Source of the DNA: Silene conica | Taxonomy: Eukaryota > Streptophyta > Magnoliopsida > Caryophyllales > Caryophyllaceae | NCBI GenBank assembly: GCA_029255685.2 | Contig: CM055315.2 | Span: 34,255,729 to 34,319,728 of the forward strand | Reading direction: 5' to 3' | DNA: 64,000 nucleotides | In this document: positions 11,235-23,023 of the stretch, in pieces | Numbering within the stretch: the first letter of the stretch is position 1 | How the letters are laid out: each line of letters starts with the position of its first letter | Position numbers and translations under genes: made by a program | Notes under the pieces: model-generated | What the model was told of the DNA's origin: nothing | Database searches by the model: none | What the model saw: the letters and a program-made list of their open reading frames with translations, nothing else

Positions 11235-14200
11235 TGTTATGAAATATTATAGTATAATATTATATGGATGTCCATATCTTATAATATCTTAGAGTGTTTT
11301 ATCTTATGGAAACTCTATCGCAATATACTTTTCATTTCACTCATATAATGTAGTCTTGAAGACACATATCGTGAAAAAAAAAAAAATGTTTTGAGTGAAA
11401 TTATTATTTATTGGGAGTAAATTATGTCAACGATAGTCCTTATATATAAGGACGTGGTGTGTTTATTTTGAAACACTTATATTCATATCAAAAGTGGATA
11501 TTTACTATACTCTTGAAAGAAAGAGGACGTGGTGTGTGTATCTTGAAACACTTGTATTCCTATCAAAAGTGGATATTTACTATACTCTTGAAAGAAAGGT
11601 GTTAGTGTGACGCTCATAGGGCATTATGAGGTAAATTGTCGGAAAAATACAACTAATTTTTAAGTTGTTGGAACCTTTGTGGTTAAGAGAATAATTGATT
11701 TGTAAGTTAAATTATGATCAATTTACATATATAATAATTATCATGTTATACGACACATTAAAAGGATGTGATAAACATGAGTATGTCATCATTGTATATG
11801 TTGACGATTATAATTATTGGTCATTTGAGAAAACTCAAAGAGGAATATATTTCCTATTGATGAGTCTTGCCTACATATATGGGACACTTCTTGTGTCATT
11901 TGTCACATCAATTATCAGGTTGAATAAAATATTGCTGACAACAAATTTAGCATGCGAAATATAGTCAACTTGGGGTGGCGTGTGATAAGTGAAATTATTG
12001 AGACACAGCCGGTTCTTATTAAAGTTTGCCATGAATTAATTGTGGGCAACTTAGAAAGTTGACATGGAATAATTCAGATGTGACATATTAAGGCCATCCG
12101 GGTTCTTATTATACCCGCTCCGATAAACCTGAAGTTTATCCTAAGGAAAATATAAGTGCTGAAACTCTTTCGTGTAAATTTATTAAAAGCAAGACGTTAC
12201 ACGGAGATTGAGTATATTCGATATTTGAGATCTAACAACTACTTGGAGTGTAATAAAGAACGGAAATGTTCATTTATGGATTGCCATTATTTAAAGGGGC
12301 TTGTAGCCACATAATGATTTTTCTAAGTAGTTATTGTGTGGTAATCACAACTTATTATATGAAATCGTTAGTCTCCAAATTGGGCATTGTGATTCAGCAC
12401 ATTTATAATCCAACTGCATTATAAGGTTATTATACAAAAAATGCCAATATAAATTCTCATCGGAGATATGAGAAATTAAGGTCTAAAGTGGTTATGGTTT
12501 TTACCACCTTAGGGGGAGAATGATAAGGAAAAGCTGGTAAAAACAAACAAGTATATTATCCCTAACTAGACATGATGTTCAACGGTTTGTTTCAAATATG
12601 AAATACATCACATAGAGGTTCATGGAATTAAAATGATAGTATTCATTTAATAATGAAGATGTATTAATAATACCACTTTGATCATCTTATCAAAAATGTG
12701 ATATGTTCATACAATGAAATCTATGATTTAATTATAGACGGATAGCCCTATATGTGGTATAGCGAGCTATAAATTAATCATAGAAAGTTGGTGTAATGAA
12801 AATTAGATTCTTGCCAGTTTGAACAACAAACACACAAGAAAGGTAGTGTGAAAGTCATATCGGTTCAAATATTTTAAGTAATAAGAAAATGGCAAGCATG
12901 AGCAGTTGGTACTCTTACAGAGTAAAGAAGTTTGGATGTCCCGGAAGTGACATAGATATCTGAATGATAACAGATGGCCTATATAGAAAAGAAATGGTAC
13001 CGTATATATATTCAGATATCACTAATTCAGTACTGACAATATCACGAGATATTGAAATTATATCGATATGGTTAATGAACCGATATGCAATTGCGCGCGG
13101 AGTTTAATGGACTAGATAATGGGGATCTTATAAATAAGTCCAATTTTATTGTCGACACATAATCAATGATTATGAATGAGCTCATGGACCGGAAGTCCAT
13201 CTATTGACCGGAAGTCAATTTAAGTTATGAATTTTGGAAAACAAAATTGTACAGTTTGCATTATCGAGTCATCATCATGTGCATTTTTAAGATTAAGTTC
13301 ATCATTGCATTTAGTTTTAATATTTACATTATTATTATTTGTTTTAGAATGTTGTATAGAATCGGTTACATATCATATGCATGCACGTGATTTATTATAT
13401 TGTTATTATTTGATAAATATTTAAAAAAGGAGAAATATTATCTTATGAGATATTTCAACGAGGATAACTCCTTATAGGAGCCTCTTATAAATGATCATCA
13501 AATGGTGATGTTTTATTAATTGAGTTTTGGGAACTCGGGATTATATATGAATCTCTGCGACACGATTGAAAGGTTATCGTGATTATTTCCAAAATGGAAA
13601 ATTCAAACTCATATAGAGTTACTTCAAGGAAACTATTATTATCTCAACTTGAAGTTTGAGCATATGAGAATATTATTTAATTGAGCTTTATGCTAAACAT
13701 GCAAAATTATTTTATGGCCTAGAACTAGTATAACGATTGGAAAATATTGTAGTTAAAATCTACAATGAGGATGTCAATCAATAAATATATGGTTTAGCAA
13801 AGAAAATAGCTCAAAGGTATTGGATGATTTATTCAATAATTATCGCATTGAATCTCTTTAATACAAGGAATTAAGGAATGATGGCTACACTCTTTTTCCC
13901 TTCGACTAGGTTTTTTCTCCCAACGGGTTTTTCCTGGCAAGGTTTTTAACGAGGTAGCAATATAAGCGCATTATTACGCTAGTCATGATCGTCATTATTG
14001 TTGAGATGACAGTTATTTTCGACATATAATGTCATGTCGTTTTTGTGGAGAAGAATCATTTTTGTGGAAGTATCAATTGAAATGAAGATCCAATATCTGT
14101 TATGAAATGATTATATCCAGAGTGTGAGTTATCAAAGAAATGTGATATCGAAACTGTCATGGATTTCTATTGACCGGAGATTCAAGTCTATTAACTACAA

Positions 14201-14667
14201 TGGGTATTACTTCAACGATCGAGAAGTTATATCAAAGCATGGATCATTTCAAGATTTATCAAGTTATGTCATCATCAGGGGGAGTAACACGCGCTGTACT
14301 CTTTTTCCTTAGCTATGGTTTTGTCCCACTGGGTTTTCCATGGAAAGGTTTTAACGAGGCAGCTTTGCTACGCGTGTTTGAAGATTAGTGTACTCTTTTC
14401 CTTTACTAGTGTTTTCCCACGAGGTTTTCTAGGAAGGTTTTTAACGAGGCATCTTCTTCAGTGATGGACATCCAAGGGGGAGTGTTATGAAATATTATAG
14501 TATAATATTATATGGATGTCCATATCTTATAATATCTTAGAGTGTTTTATCTTATGGAAACTCTATCGCATTGTATATGTATATATACCCCTCATAATGG
14601 AATGAGAACCTACTTTTGTCTCTCTTACTTTCTCTCTATAACTCTCTATGATCTTTATTTCACAACA
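11235..14667 (+). mobile_element. Copia C: small copia-related LTR element nested in Copia B
   Basis: It is flanked by the 5-bp TSD TTATT (11230-11234 and 14668-14672). Both ends carry TGTTATGAAATATTATAG; 88 bp (11235-11322 and 14483-14570) are identical by eye. The 3' LTR is 14483-14667 (185 bp, ends ACAACA) after a polypurine tract AAGGGGGAG. The 5' copy lacks the LTR's second half. Inside, only a weak copia RT trace (EYVIIVYVDD near 11790) is visible, so it is degenerate or non-autonomous. The identical LTR segment suggests a fairly recent insertion compared with its host element. Confidence 0.85.
13883..14453 (+). repeat. Three dispersed copies of a 70-80 bp unit in Copia C
   Basis: Copies near 13883-13960, 14290-14363 and 14387-14453 share TACTCTTTTTCC, then GTTTT..CCCAC.GGGTTTT and AAGGTTTTTAACGAGGCA. 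Similar units are common in the 3' non-coding part of plant copia elements. Their function is unknown. Confidence 0.7.
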
Positions 14668-14699
14668 TTATTCCATTTGTGAGAGGTACATGTGTATGC

Positions 14700-15300
14700 T
14701 TTAGTTTCTCAATAGATGTATGTCCTAATCTATCATGAAAACATCTTTATTATTTGAAGAAAGCCCTTCAGCTACAAGTGCTTTATTTATATGAACTAAA
14801 GAATTAAAATTAGAAGACAATTGATGCAGCAAGTGCAGTTTAGTATCCATTCTGATCTTGTACAAATCACTATATCTCTTAGCTTTGGTGATCACTTGAT
14901 CATTTGAAGGGTCCTGAAAATGGCATTCATTTTGCAAGAATAACATTGTTAAACCAGGGGAAGATAATAACTTGCCAGTAATAACAAGTTCTGTTTGAAG
15001 TCAGGAATTAATAACACATTATATAGTGTAATCCTATCATTTATCTTAGCAATTCCTGATTTGTGAACCACTGTAACAGTTCCATCAGGCAAAGAAACAA
15101 AGACAGACTTATTTAGGGTTTTAACATCACTTAACAGATTAAGATTGGATGTCATATGATCTGTAGCACCAGTATCAATGATCCAATTATAACTAGTAGT
15201 AAATGAATGAACACAATCATAAGTGTGAGCCATACCTGCAAAGTGAACAGAGGACTGCAAAGGAGTAGCTTCTGCAGTAGACTTACCATAAATGACTTTT
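14700..15300 (-). pseudogene. Copia B protease and pre-integrase region (fossil)
   Basis: The aspartic protease motif WIIDTGATDHM lies near 15160. Sequence toward 14700 resembles the gag-pre-integrase spacer (LLHQLSSN). The integrase reading is then interrupted by the Copia C insertion at 14668. Confidence 0.75.
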
Positions 15301-15559
15301 AGTACTCTAGACATAACATAATCAAAAATATTTTGAACAACATCAGGATGAATTTGATTAGAATGACATTTTGTAGCAGGAACAATAGCAGCAGAATCCT
15401 CAATAGGAGTAATTTCAACATATTCATCATCTTGATCAACAAAAGAAACATAAGCATTGTTAACAGCAAGTGCAAATTGAGAAATCTTTCCTTTACCCTT
15501 GTTCTTCTTAGCTTTGAAAGCCTTGAACTTGTTAACACCTTTCTTGAATATGCCCTTTA

Positions 15560-16460
15560 ATGTTGCAGAAAGTACGAGTTTTGAGCCTATGACAATCTGA
15601 AACATCATGACCACTCTTACTGCAATGAGTACAATATTCAGTGTCTTTAGATTTCTTGACAGAAGCAGAGGAATCCATAGGATTATCAGGAAATCTCCTT
15701 TTGGAACTGTAAGCAGCACTTTCTATCATGTGCTCAGAAGAATGATCATTGATGATCTTTTGCTTCTCAACTGTAACATTCCTAGTGCACAATTGATAGG
15801 AGGTAATGGTTCCATAGAGAGGAGAGTTTTCTGAACTTGTTCATAACCAGAGTTCAGACCCATCAGTAATTGAATTAACTTTGCCTGAGTTTCACGATCC
15901 AGTAGCCTTTTAAGCATATTGCAAGAGCAATTAGCCATGGCACCACAAGTGCATTGAGGCATAGGATCAATATTATCTAATCATTCCCAAATAGATCTTA
16001 TCTTGCTATAATATTCCATAAGAGAAAGATTATCTTGGACCAAATTGCTGAGAGTTTTCTTAAGGCCATACAACTCAAGAACATTAAGCTGACCAAAACG
16101 TTCAATAATCTCATACCAAAGGGATTTGGAAGAAGTAGAATATTGCAGATTATCTCTCAAAGTCTTGGAAACTGAATTAAGAATCCATCTTAATACAAGT
16201 AAATCACAACGACTCCATTGATTGTATTTCTTGTCAGTTTTATCAGGTAAGCAACATTCACCAGTGATAAAACCAACTTTGTTTTTAGACACCAAAGCTT
16301 GAACCACATTTCTGTGCCATTGATGGAAGTTTGAACCATCGAAGAGATAGGTCGTTAATTGGAGATTAGGTTGATCATTAGGTGACAAGAAAAGAGGATC
16401 ATCCAAAGGAGAATAAAAGGAATGTTGAGAATTTCCATCAACCTCTGAAGTTTCAGCCAT
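15560..16460 (-). pseudogene. Copia B gag (fossil)
   Basis: The N-terminus (MAETSEVDG) is followed by a copia-type gag domain (LFDGSNFHQWHRNV, LWYEIIERFGQ) and a CCHC zinc knuckle, CTHCSKSGHDVSDC, near 15640. In life it would form the particle shell and bind RNA. It is broken. Confidence 0.8.
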
Positions 16461-17068
16461 AATTATAGAAGAAGGAAGAAAGAATGATAAAGTTTTTAGA
16501 AAGAATGCGGAAGCTTGTAAAAATATGGTGGAAAATTGATTTAGATGAAGTCGAACTTAAAATATCTCACTGCCGTTAGAGGTGTCTGCAGTCGGGTGAC
16601 CGCAAGGAGCACTTATACGAGTTGAGTCTTCCTCTTGTTTTCGAGACCTAGTCCAAGGGGACACTATATATACCTCATTGTTAATCCCCTTGGACACACA
16701 TCCCTAGATAGAGAATTCTTAGTATAAACTTTTAATATTTCCTTAATTAAACATTAATCTTTCCTTAATTAGTACTTAAATGCTCTTAGATATTATTAGA
16801 TCTAGACTTCGTCAATTGTTTACCATTTGGCTTTGGGTTATATCTTGTAGATTAGAAGAGATTCATCTTCCATTTATCAATCTAAGTTGGTTTTTTTTAG
16901 TGTTGTTGACATACTTCTCCTCCTTATTTACTTTTCTCTTCATTTGTTTACGTGTTTATGTGCTTAACTAGTTCCTTATCATCTTGAATATGTTTCTTTT
17001 TTTATTCTTTATGTCAAAGCTTCCATCATTGGTATTAATAATGTTTAGTATGTGTGAGTAGTGCCTCA
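16461..17068. other. Leader or flank of Copia B
   Basis: No coding sequence. It contains an 11-bp perfect inverted repeat (16651-16661 and 16685-16695) around a TATATATA stretch. I found neither a primer-binding site nor a match to the 3' LTR. Confidence 0.5.
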
Positions 17069-17420
17069 CACTACTACAAGAATAGGATATAGAGGCGCTC
17101 ACCTCCCGGTGCTTATAAAAAAACTGCTAAAATATGTTTAATTAAGTCAAAGTATGGAGTGCTATGATAAAGCGCCTCACAAAAATACTAGACTAAACCC
17201 AAAAAAATAAAAAAGCTCACTAAAACTGCGCGCCAAGGTTTCCCTCATTAGTAAAACCCTTCGAAAAAAAATCTAAAAAAACCTTTCACCATTCTGCGAA
17301 TGACACGACGAAGAAAGGCAAGAAGCTGCATCATCAGAAATTGAAGACTTCATCCTCAGAAATTGAAGACTAATCAAAGTGAACGACAAAGAAAAAGCTC
17401 TAATCACATATTCAGGTATC
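17069..17420 (+). mobile_element. CACTA-type terminus, fragment
   Basis: It begins CACTACTACAAGAATAGG and carries repeated GCGCTC / GCGCC motifs in the first 150 bp, like the TIR and subterminal region of En/Spm elements. The sequence near 17280-17400 resembles leader sequence seen in the CACTA at 36306. The other end was not found. Confidence 0.5.
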
Positions 17421-18950
17421 AAAATTTGAAGATTCATTATTCCAATTTTTTATTGTTTTCCTTTCTAACTATTATTTTTACTCCAACTTTTTTGTTTTCC
17501 TTGCTGATTATTGAGATCAAAGTGTGATTGTGAACTAATGGTAACATGCAATCGAAAATAATTGACAATCGATCCTAATGGTAGCAATCATCCACTTTTC
17601 TGCGTCGCTTTTGTATTAAAATTCGCAATAATCTATAGTTCTTGATTTTCATACAAAACTCATGACGGTTGCTACATTTTTACTGCAAATTGAGCCAATT
17701 TTGAATGTAATATGATTGGAAAGTAAATTCTTTTCCTAAAAGCTAGTTTTCATTGTCATCTGATTTACCAGTCAGATTAGTATAAGTAAAATAATAGGAT
17801 AAGGCTCGGGGATTCATCGTGAACCTTGATACAGTTGCTTTGGTTTGGCATCTTGGTTCGTTCGAGCTTGCTAACTTTCTATTAAGTTTCCATTCAACGC
17901 GTCTCTTCATCTAAACCCCAACTAACTCATAGTCTTTCAAAGGGGTTGTCTGCAGCAAAAGGATTTCACTCTTTGCTTTATGCTTTCTTTTTAGGTATAT
18001 AGTTATAGTATATAAGAAGATCGGACTGTCATCCCATATCCATAAGGGGAATTGGCATAAGAATTGAAAAGTCATAATATAGCGATGTCATAATCAAATA
18101 AATAGATATATTAATCTATCATACAACCTATCTAGACCGGTAAATCATAGTTTTGTTTGGGGTTTTAGGCTTGAGCAGATGAAATAAATTTCACAAGACC
18201 TTTTCTAGTGTACTTCTGATTTAAGTGAATTTGGGAGTTCTGAATTTGACATTTGAGGCATTTTCTAGTGTACTTATGTTTTTTTTCCAGAAGCTTTTAA
18301 TTTGGAGAAACTTTTAATAAACCTAGTTTATTACTTGTGTTTAGAGATACTTTTAAGTTGGGGATACTTTTAATTTGGGGCCTTTTCACTAGGGCATAGG
18401 GGGCTAATGTTGGGTTATTTGTCTTGATTTTGGTCTTAATACAAAAAGGTTGTTCTTTGGTAGTATGCTATACTTTTGTGCACATAAGGTGTTTGATGAA
18501 ATGCTTGAATGAGAGTTTAAACTTTATCTAATCTTATTTGCATGTTGTTTTAGTGAGAACCAAAACTCATGTTGTGTTGGTGTGTGACAATAGAAGGCTT
18601 AGGGAGGTTTAAGACAGTTTGACCCGACTTAGTCTAGGGTTTTATCCTACACCGAGAGGTGGAGGTTTGACTCTATACTACTTTTGTGCTACCTTTAGCT
18701 TGAGTCTTGTGACCATAAATAAGTTGTAACCCACAATAGTGAATCCAATTGCCTTACTCTTCTAACATATCGGATTTTTACCTTTTTCTTTGCATGTTTT
18801 TATTAGTGCTTGCTTCAAACGTAGTTACTCATAATCGATTCAAAATTGCTTTGCATGCTAGAACTAAACTAGGATTTACTAAACCGTCCTAGATTCATAG
18901 CTACCGTCCCTTGGTTTGACCCTCACATGCTACACGATAACTCGTACTCT
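17421..18950. other. Intergenic, nothing recognised
   Basis: AT-rich sequence with no long open frame and no repeat border that I can place. Part of it may be the interior of the CACTA fragment that begins at 17069. Confidence 0.5.
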
Positions 18951-18958
18951 TGCGAGAC

Positions 18959-19230
18959 CAGTGGCGTATCTAGGATTTAGATGATGGGGGTGCGGAATCT
19001 TTGCTGTTTTGAAATTTTAACATAAACTAAAAATAAAAACATAATTTTGGCATGAAACCGGCAAAATTGTAGGCCGTGGGATTTGAACCCTGGATGTTAG
19101 AGAAGGTGGCATCACAATTAACCACTAGACCAATATAGAAACATGTTAATTAGGTGAACTAAAATTTCTATATTTCTAAATTTCAGAGGGTGCGGGTGCA
19201 TCCACTGCACCCCCTCTAACGACGCCACTG
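18959..19230. mobile_element. hAT-type MITE, 272 bp, with tRNA-like Pol III boxes
   Basis: It starts CAGTGGCGT and ends ACGCCACTG, flanked by the perfect 8-bp TSD TGCGAGAC (18951-18958 and 19231-19238). An 8-bp TSD and CAGTGGCG ends fit hAT MITEs. On the minus strand it contains TGGTCTAGTGG (19132-19122, tRNA A-box consensus) and GGTTCAAATCC (19089-19079, B box). Confidence 0.85.
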
Positions 19231-19238
19231 TGCGAGAC

Positions 19239-20516
19239 TATAAATAAAAAGCACATCAAAATTCTATTAGCAGATCGTAACTCTATTAGTAGTACTTGGC
19301 AAATTATGTGGGGATCTTAAGTATTATTAGAGAGTTCAAATTAGATCTTCATTTTTTTGAGAAAGCGATAGTTCAACATTGCTTTTGGGAGGCCAACATA
19401 CTCGATGACTTTTATGGCCTCTTAAGCATTCTTGTCCAACTCTTTTGAAGTGGTTTGAAAGTCGTTGACCACAACTCACATCGCTTATTCGAAAGGATGA
19501 AATAAGTAAGGCCAAACAAACAGGCCAATAAGGTTGAGTCAATTTTGGGTTTGTAGACTTCGAGTTAGGTTCAAGTCAGGCCACGTCATATCGAGTTAAG
19601 GGCAACTATTAACAAATTATTTATGGATAATAGTGTGCAACAATAAACATTCATGTCGATTATATTGGGTCTGGTCAATTTATGTTCGGGTTCGGGTTCG
19701 GGTTCGAATTCAAGTTCGTGTCAAACTCGAGCTGAGTCTTAAGTTCGGGCTTAATATCAAGTTTCAGGTATCGGTGTAGGATTTGAGTCATTCAGGACAA
19801 TTTTTTCAGTTCAAATTTACACGCTTTTTCATTTGAGAGCAAAATTAATTTTGCACCTATATACAATAATAATTTTATTAACAAATCTCCCTTTTAAAGA
19901 ACATATCACAAGTAGGTAGAATTAAATACGTAGAATCAGATCATAAGATTTTACAAAGCCACTAAATATAGTTTTTTGTTTGGTAAAAGAATATAACATT
20001 GAAGATCAAAATACATATTTATTGATATTTATCATAAATTATTGACGATTTATAATTTTTATGTCATTGTATGAACATTTTTCTACAACTTACACAAGAT
20101 TCGAATGTTACATTGTCATTATATAAAATACTATATATCAGAAAAATAGATTGTAGGATCCGTAACATCATTGAATCCTAGGCTCCTAGCTTTAGAAATT
20201 TCTAAACAAATAGGAGCGTTAGATTTTACATTCATGATAAAATCGTGAATTTGGGATTGATCAAGCATTTTTGAATTATAATATCATACAATTATGGGTT
20301 TGAATTGAAATTTTGATAACAACAGATGTTAAAGTATATAAACCTGATATAACTCGAACAAATTATGTTAACTGAAAACATTTTTGTCAAAATTTATACG
20401 CTAAAATGACTTCGATAATCGATTTTAAAAAGAGAAAAATAAAAAGAGTTGTTTTGCTTGAACACAAATCCCTCATAATCTTATCATCTCTTATAATAAG
20501 TAAATAAAATGATAAA
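19239..20516. other. Intergenic, simple repeats only
   Basis: It contains a short (GGGTTC)n run near 19685-19710 and otherwise AT-rich unique-looking sequence without a supported gene. Confidence 0.6.
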
Positions 20517-21078
20517 TGTTAAATTCAACAACTGGTTTGAGCAACACCCGAACGAGGAGAAAGAGTCCGCGATATAAATCCAAGAGGGTTCCACTCTAAA
20601 ACGAATTGACAATAGAGGGAACCCCTTGCCTTATAGATAATTCTTCTCATTTTGTATCAATGTGGATAATCCTCATATGTGAGACTTTCGGGTTTCTTCA
20701 CACTCCCCCTCACATGTAAGACCCACTTACATATAGACTGAACAAATTCAACTAAGCAACATTGCTCATCCAGCTGTAAACTTGGCCCAGTATCAACTCA
20801 GACCGGACAAATTCAACTGAGCAATTTTGTTTGCTCGTCCGGCTGACAAACTCTTGCCCATGAAACCCAGGTCTTTAGTCATGGGCTCTGATACCATGTT
20901 ATATTTAACAATGGGTCTGAGCCACACCCGAACGGAGGAGAAAGAGTGCACAATAAAATCCAAGAGGTTCCACTCTAAAAGTAATCGACAATTTGCCTTG
21001 CATTATAAAGTGATAATTTTTCTTCTTTTTTATCAGCGTTGGATAATTCTCCCATGTGGGAATTTTGATTTCTTCACA
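20517..21078 (-). mobile_element. TRIM (miniature LTR retrotransposon), 562 bp
   Basis: Direct repeats 20517-20702 and 20897-21078 both start TGTTA and end TTCTTCACA. A reverse-complement primer-binding site (CTCTGATACCA, tRNA-Met type) adjoins the right LTR and a polypurine complement (CTCCCCCTC) adjoins the left one, giving minus orientation. The TSD is ATAAA (20512-20516, 21079-21083). It has no coding capacity, as usual for TRIMs. The LTRs differ by roughly a fifth by eye, so it is old. Confidence 0.85.
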
Positions 21079-22325
21079 ATAAATAAGAGTACGGTAAAAG
21101 AGATTGTAAAAGATCATAAATTTATAATTGGGTCGCAAGAAAGTGTGTTACTAGTTACTAACTTATTACTCTAGTTAAAAGGCGTGAAATAGGAGGTAGC
21201 GTTGGCTGAAATTGTTGATTTGTGGAATAAGACGGCGTAAACACGGATGATACGAACAAAGAGATGGAGTGTCGGTATATAGTTGGTGAAGGAATTAATC
21301 AACAGACACACAAAACACACACAAGTGATACATACGGCTATCGACTACCTCACACCAATCAATCAATTACGATAATTTTAAGAACAAGTAGCTAATACGC
21401 GTGCCGCACGTTGCTCTTCTCATCCAATCTTCATTTCTACTATTTTTTTCCTCTTTTCTTTTCTTTACTGACACTTGCGTAACTAACTAACTAACTATCG
21501 CCATTTGAGAAATCACAATTTCTCTTTTATCCATATAATTTATGGATATTTTTCGTGGTATTCTTTTAGTTTGTCAATTTGCCTATAATGCCTTCTTTTA
21601 AGAATGTGCTTTTAGTGTCCATAAAATTCGCTATTTGTGTCAATGGTACCCTTGGTGGATTATGGACGTTAGATTAAGAGTGACAAAGTTAAATTAAGGA
21701 CAAACTAAATTTGGCGGAAAATTAGTATTTTAACAATTTTATTAAAAAATGGAGTTTGCAGCGGATACTGAGGTTTGCAATATAGCTTTTCCCAATCAAC
21801 AACTATCCATCATCCTTTTTTCACCGTTATACACATTCAACACCCTTCTCCTAATACATATCTGACTGACAGGCTAAAGTCGTATGCCTCAAAATAACAA
21901 TTTATATCACTTAAATCCAAATACTAAACAGTAGCGAAGCGGAAGTAAGGGTCGTAACAGTCATCGGAACAAACCGAGTAAATAACTAACAATAATAAGC
22001 TTTAAATTACTGAAACCAACGAAATACAACAAAGCTAAGCGGTCGACTCATGCGCGCAAAAGTAGAAAAGTGTCGCGCCTCTGTTTGTGATAAATGAAGT
22101 ATAAAGGTGATTAGGAAGAACTTTTGCAGTTCAATTGTTGTCTAATAAACAGAGTTGTAACGACAGTGACACACTAGGCATAATTAATAAACCTCAGGGC
22201 GGGGTATGGTTGACATATTCTTAAAAAGAGGGGTACCAAACATAAATTAACAAACCACAAGGGTACCATGGAAAATACTCGTATAATTTTATCTGTTAAT
22301 TAGGAATATAGAGAGAAGGGATTTA
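21079..22325. other. Intergenic, nothing recognised
   Basis: No supported gene, RNA or repeat border. Short open frames here lack any family motif. Confidence 0.6.
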
Positions 22326-22636
22326 GGGGTCGTTTGGTTTAAAGTACTGAAATGAATTGGAATGGATTGTGATACTATAGAGGTGTGGAGTTGGAAACCC
22401 ATACTTACTCAAAAGTGTTTGGTTCGATCATAGAATAATAGATTGAGTATAGTAATAGGGTGGAATGGATTTAGAAACTTTGGTATATACATGGGTAGGA
22501 GATTTCAATGGATTGGAATGAAGTTAGAATTCATTGGATATGTAACTCCATTCCAAAACCCTCTAACCAAACAGGCAAACACTAGAATGGATTGAATTCA
22601 TTCCAATCCATTCCAAAAACTCCAACCAAACACCCC
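22326..22636. mobile_element. Tourist-like MITE (PIF/Harbinger), 311 bp
   Basis: It starts GGGGTCGTTTGGTT and ends AACCAAACACCCC (one-base offset between TIRs), flanked by the 3-bp TSD TTA (22323-22325 and 22637-22639). The trinucleotide TTA target is typical of PIF/Harbinger. The interior is rich in ATTCCATTCCAA-type motifs. Confidence 0.8.
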
Positions 22637-23023
22637 TTACATACGGTAAAATACTAGAATTATGTTATTGATGTATTGGATACCTAAAATATGATGAGAT
22701 AGTTATAGTATCTCAAGATTAATGAAACTCTGATGTTAACAATCCTAATAGTAACCAATTCTAATCAAGGCCTAATATTCTAATATAGTCCCTAATTAAA
22801 TTTTAAATATGACCAAATGTTTTGTGTATGGCATATGAATGCTCCACGTCCAATACTTGGTTTAGTTAATTTAATAATAATAATAGAATACAACTTACAC
22901 ACATGACACACCCATCCCCATTTCTCAATTTTCAATTGCTGCAATATCACCATATCGGTCATTTGTTGCATACATGTTACAAAGCCGTGCATTGTTCCAC
23001 CTAAACAAGCATTTCATAAGATA

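Larger units (their letters stand above)
8251..16460 (-). mobile_element. Copia B: Ty1-copia LTR retrotransposon, broken
   Basis: A minus-strand element with gag, protease, integrase, RT and RNase H in copia order (high to low coordinates). A candidate 3' LTR is at 8251-8430, preceded by a polypurine tract (GAGGGGAGGATA, 8431-8444). No matching 5' LTR or primer-binding site was found above 16460, so that end is missing or unrecognised. It is split within the integrase region by Copia C (11235-14667). It looks old, with several breaks in the reading frames. The lineage may be Ale/RE1-like, but this is uncertain. Confidence 0.85.

Noticed and set aside
11695-11964. Open frame with YVDD as a host protein
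   Set aside because: YVDD with its flanks is a decayed copia RT trace inside the TSD-bounded Copia C.
19079-19132. A tRNA gene on the minus strand
   Set aside because: A and B boxes are present, but I could not form acceptor and D/T arms of a full cloverleaf, and the boxes lie inside a MITE.
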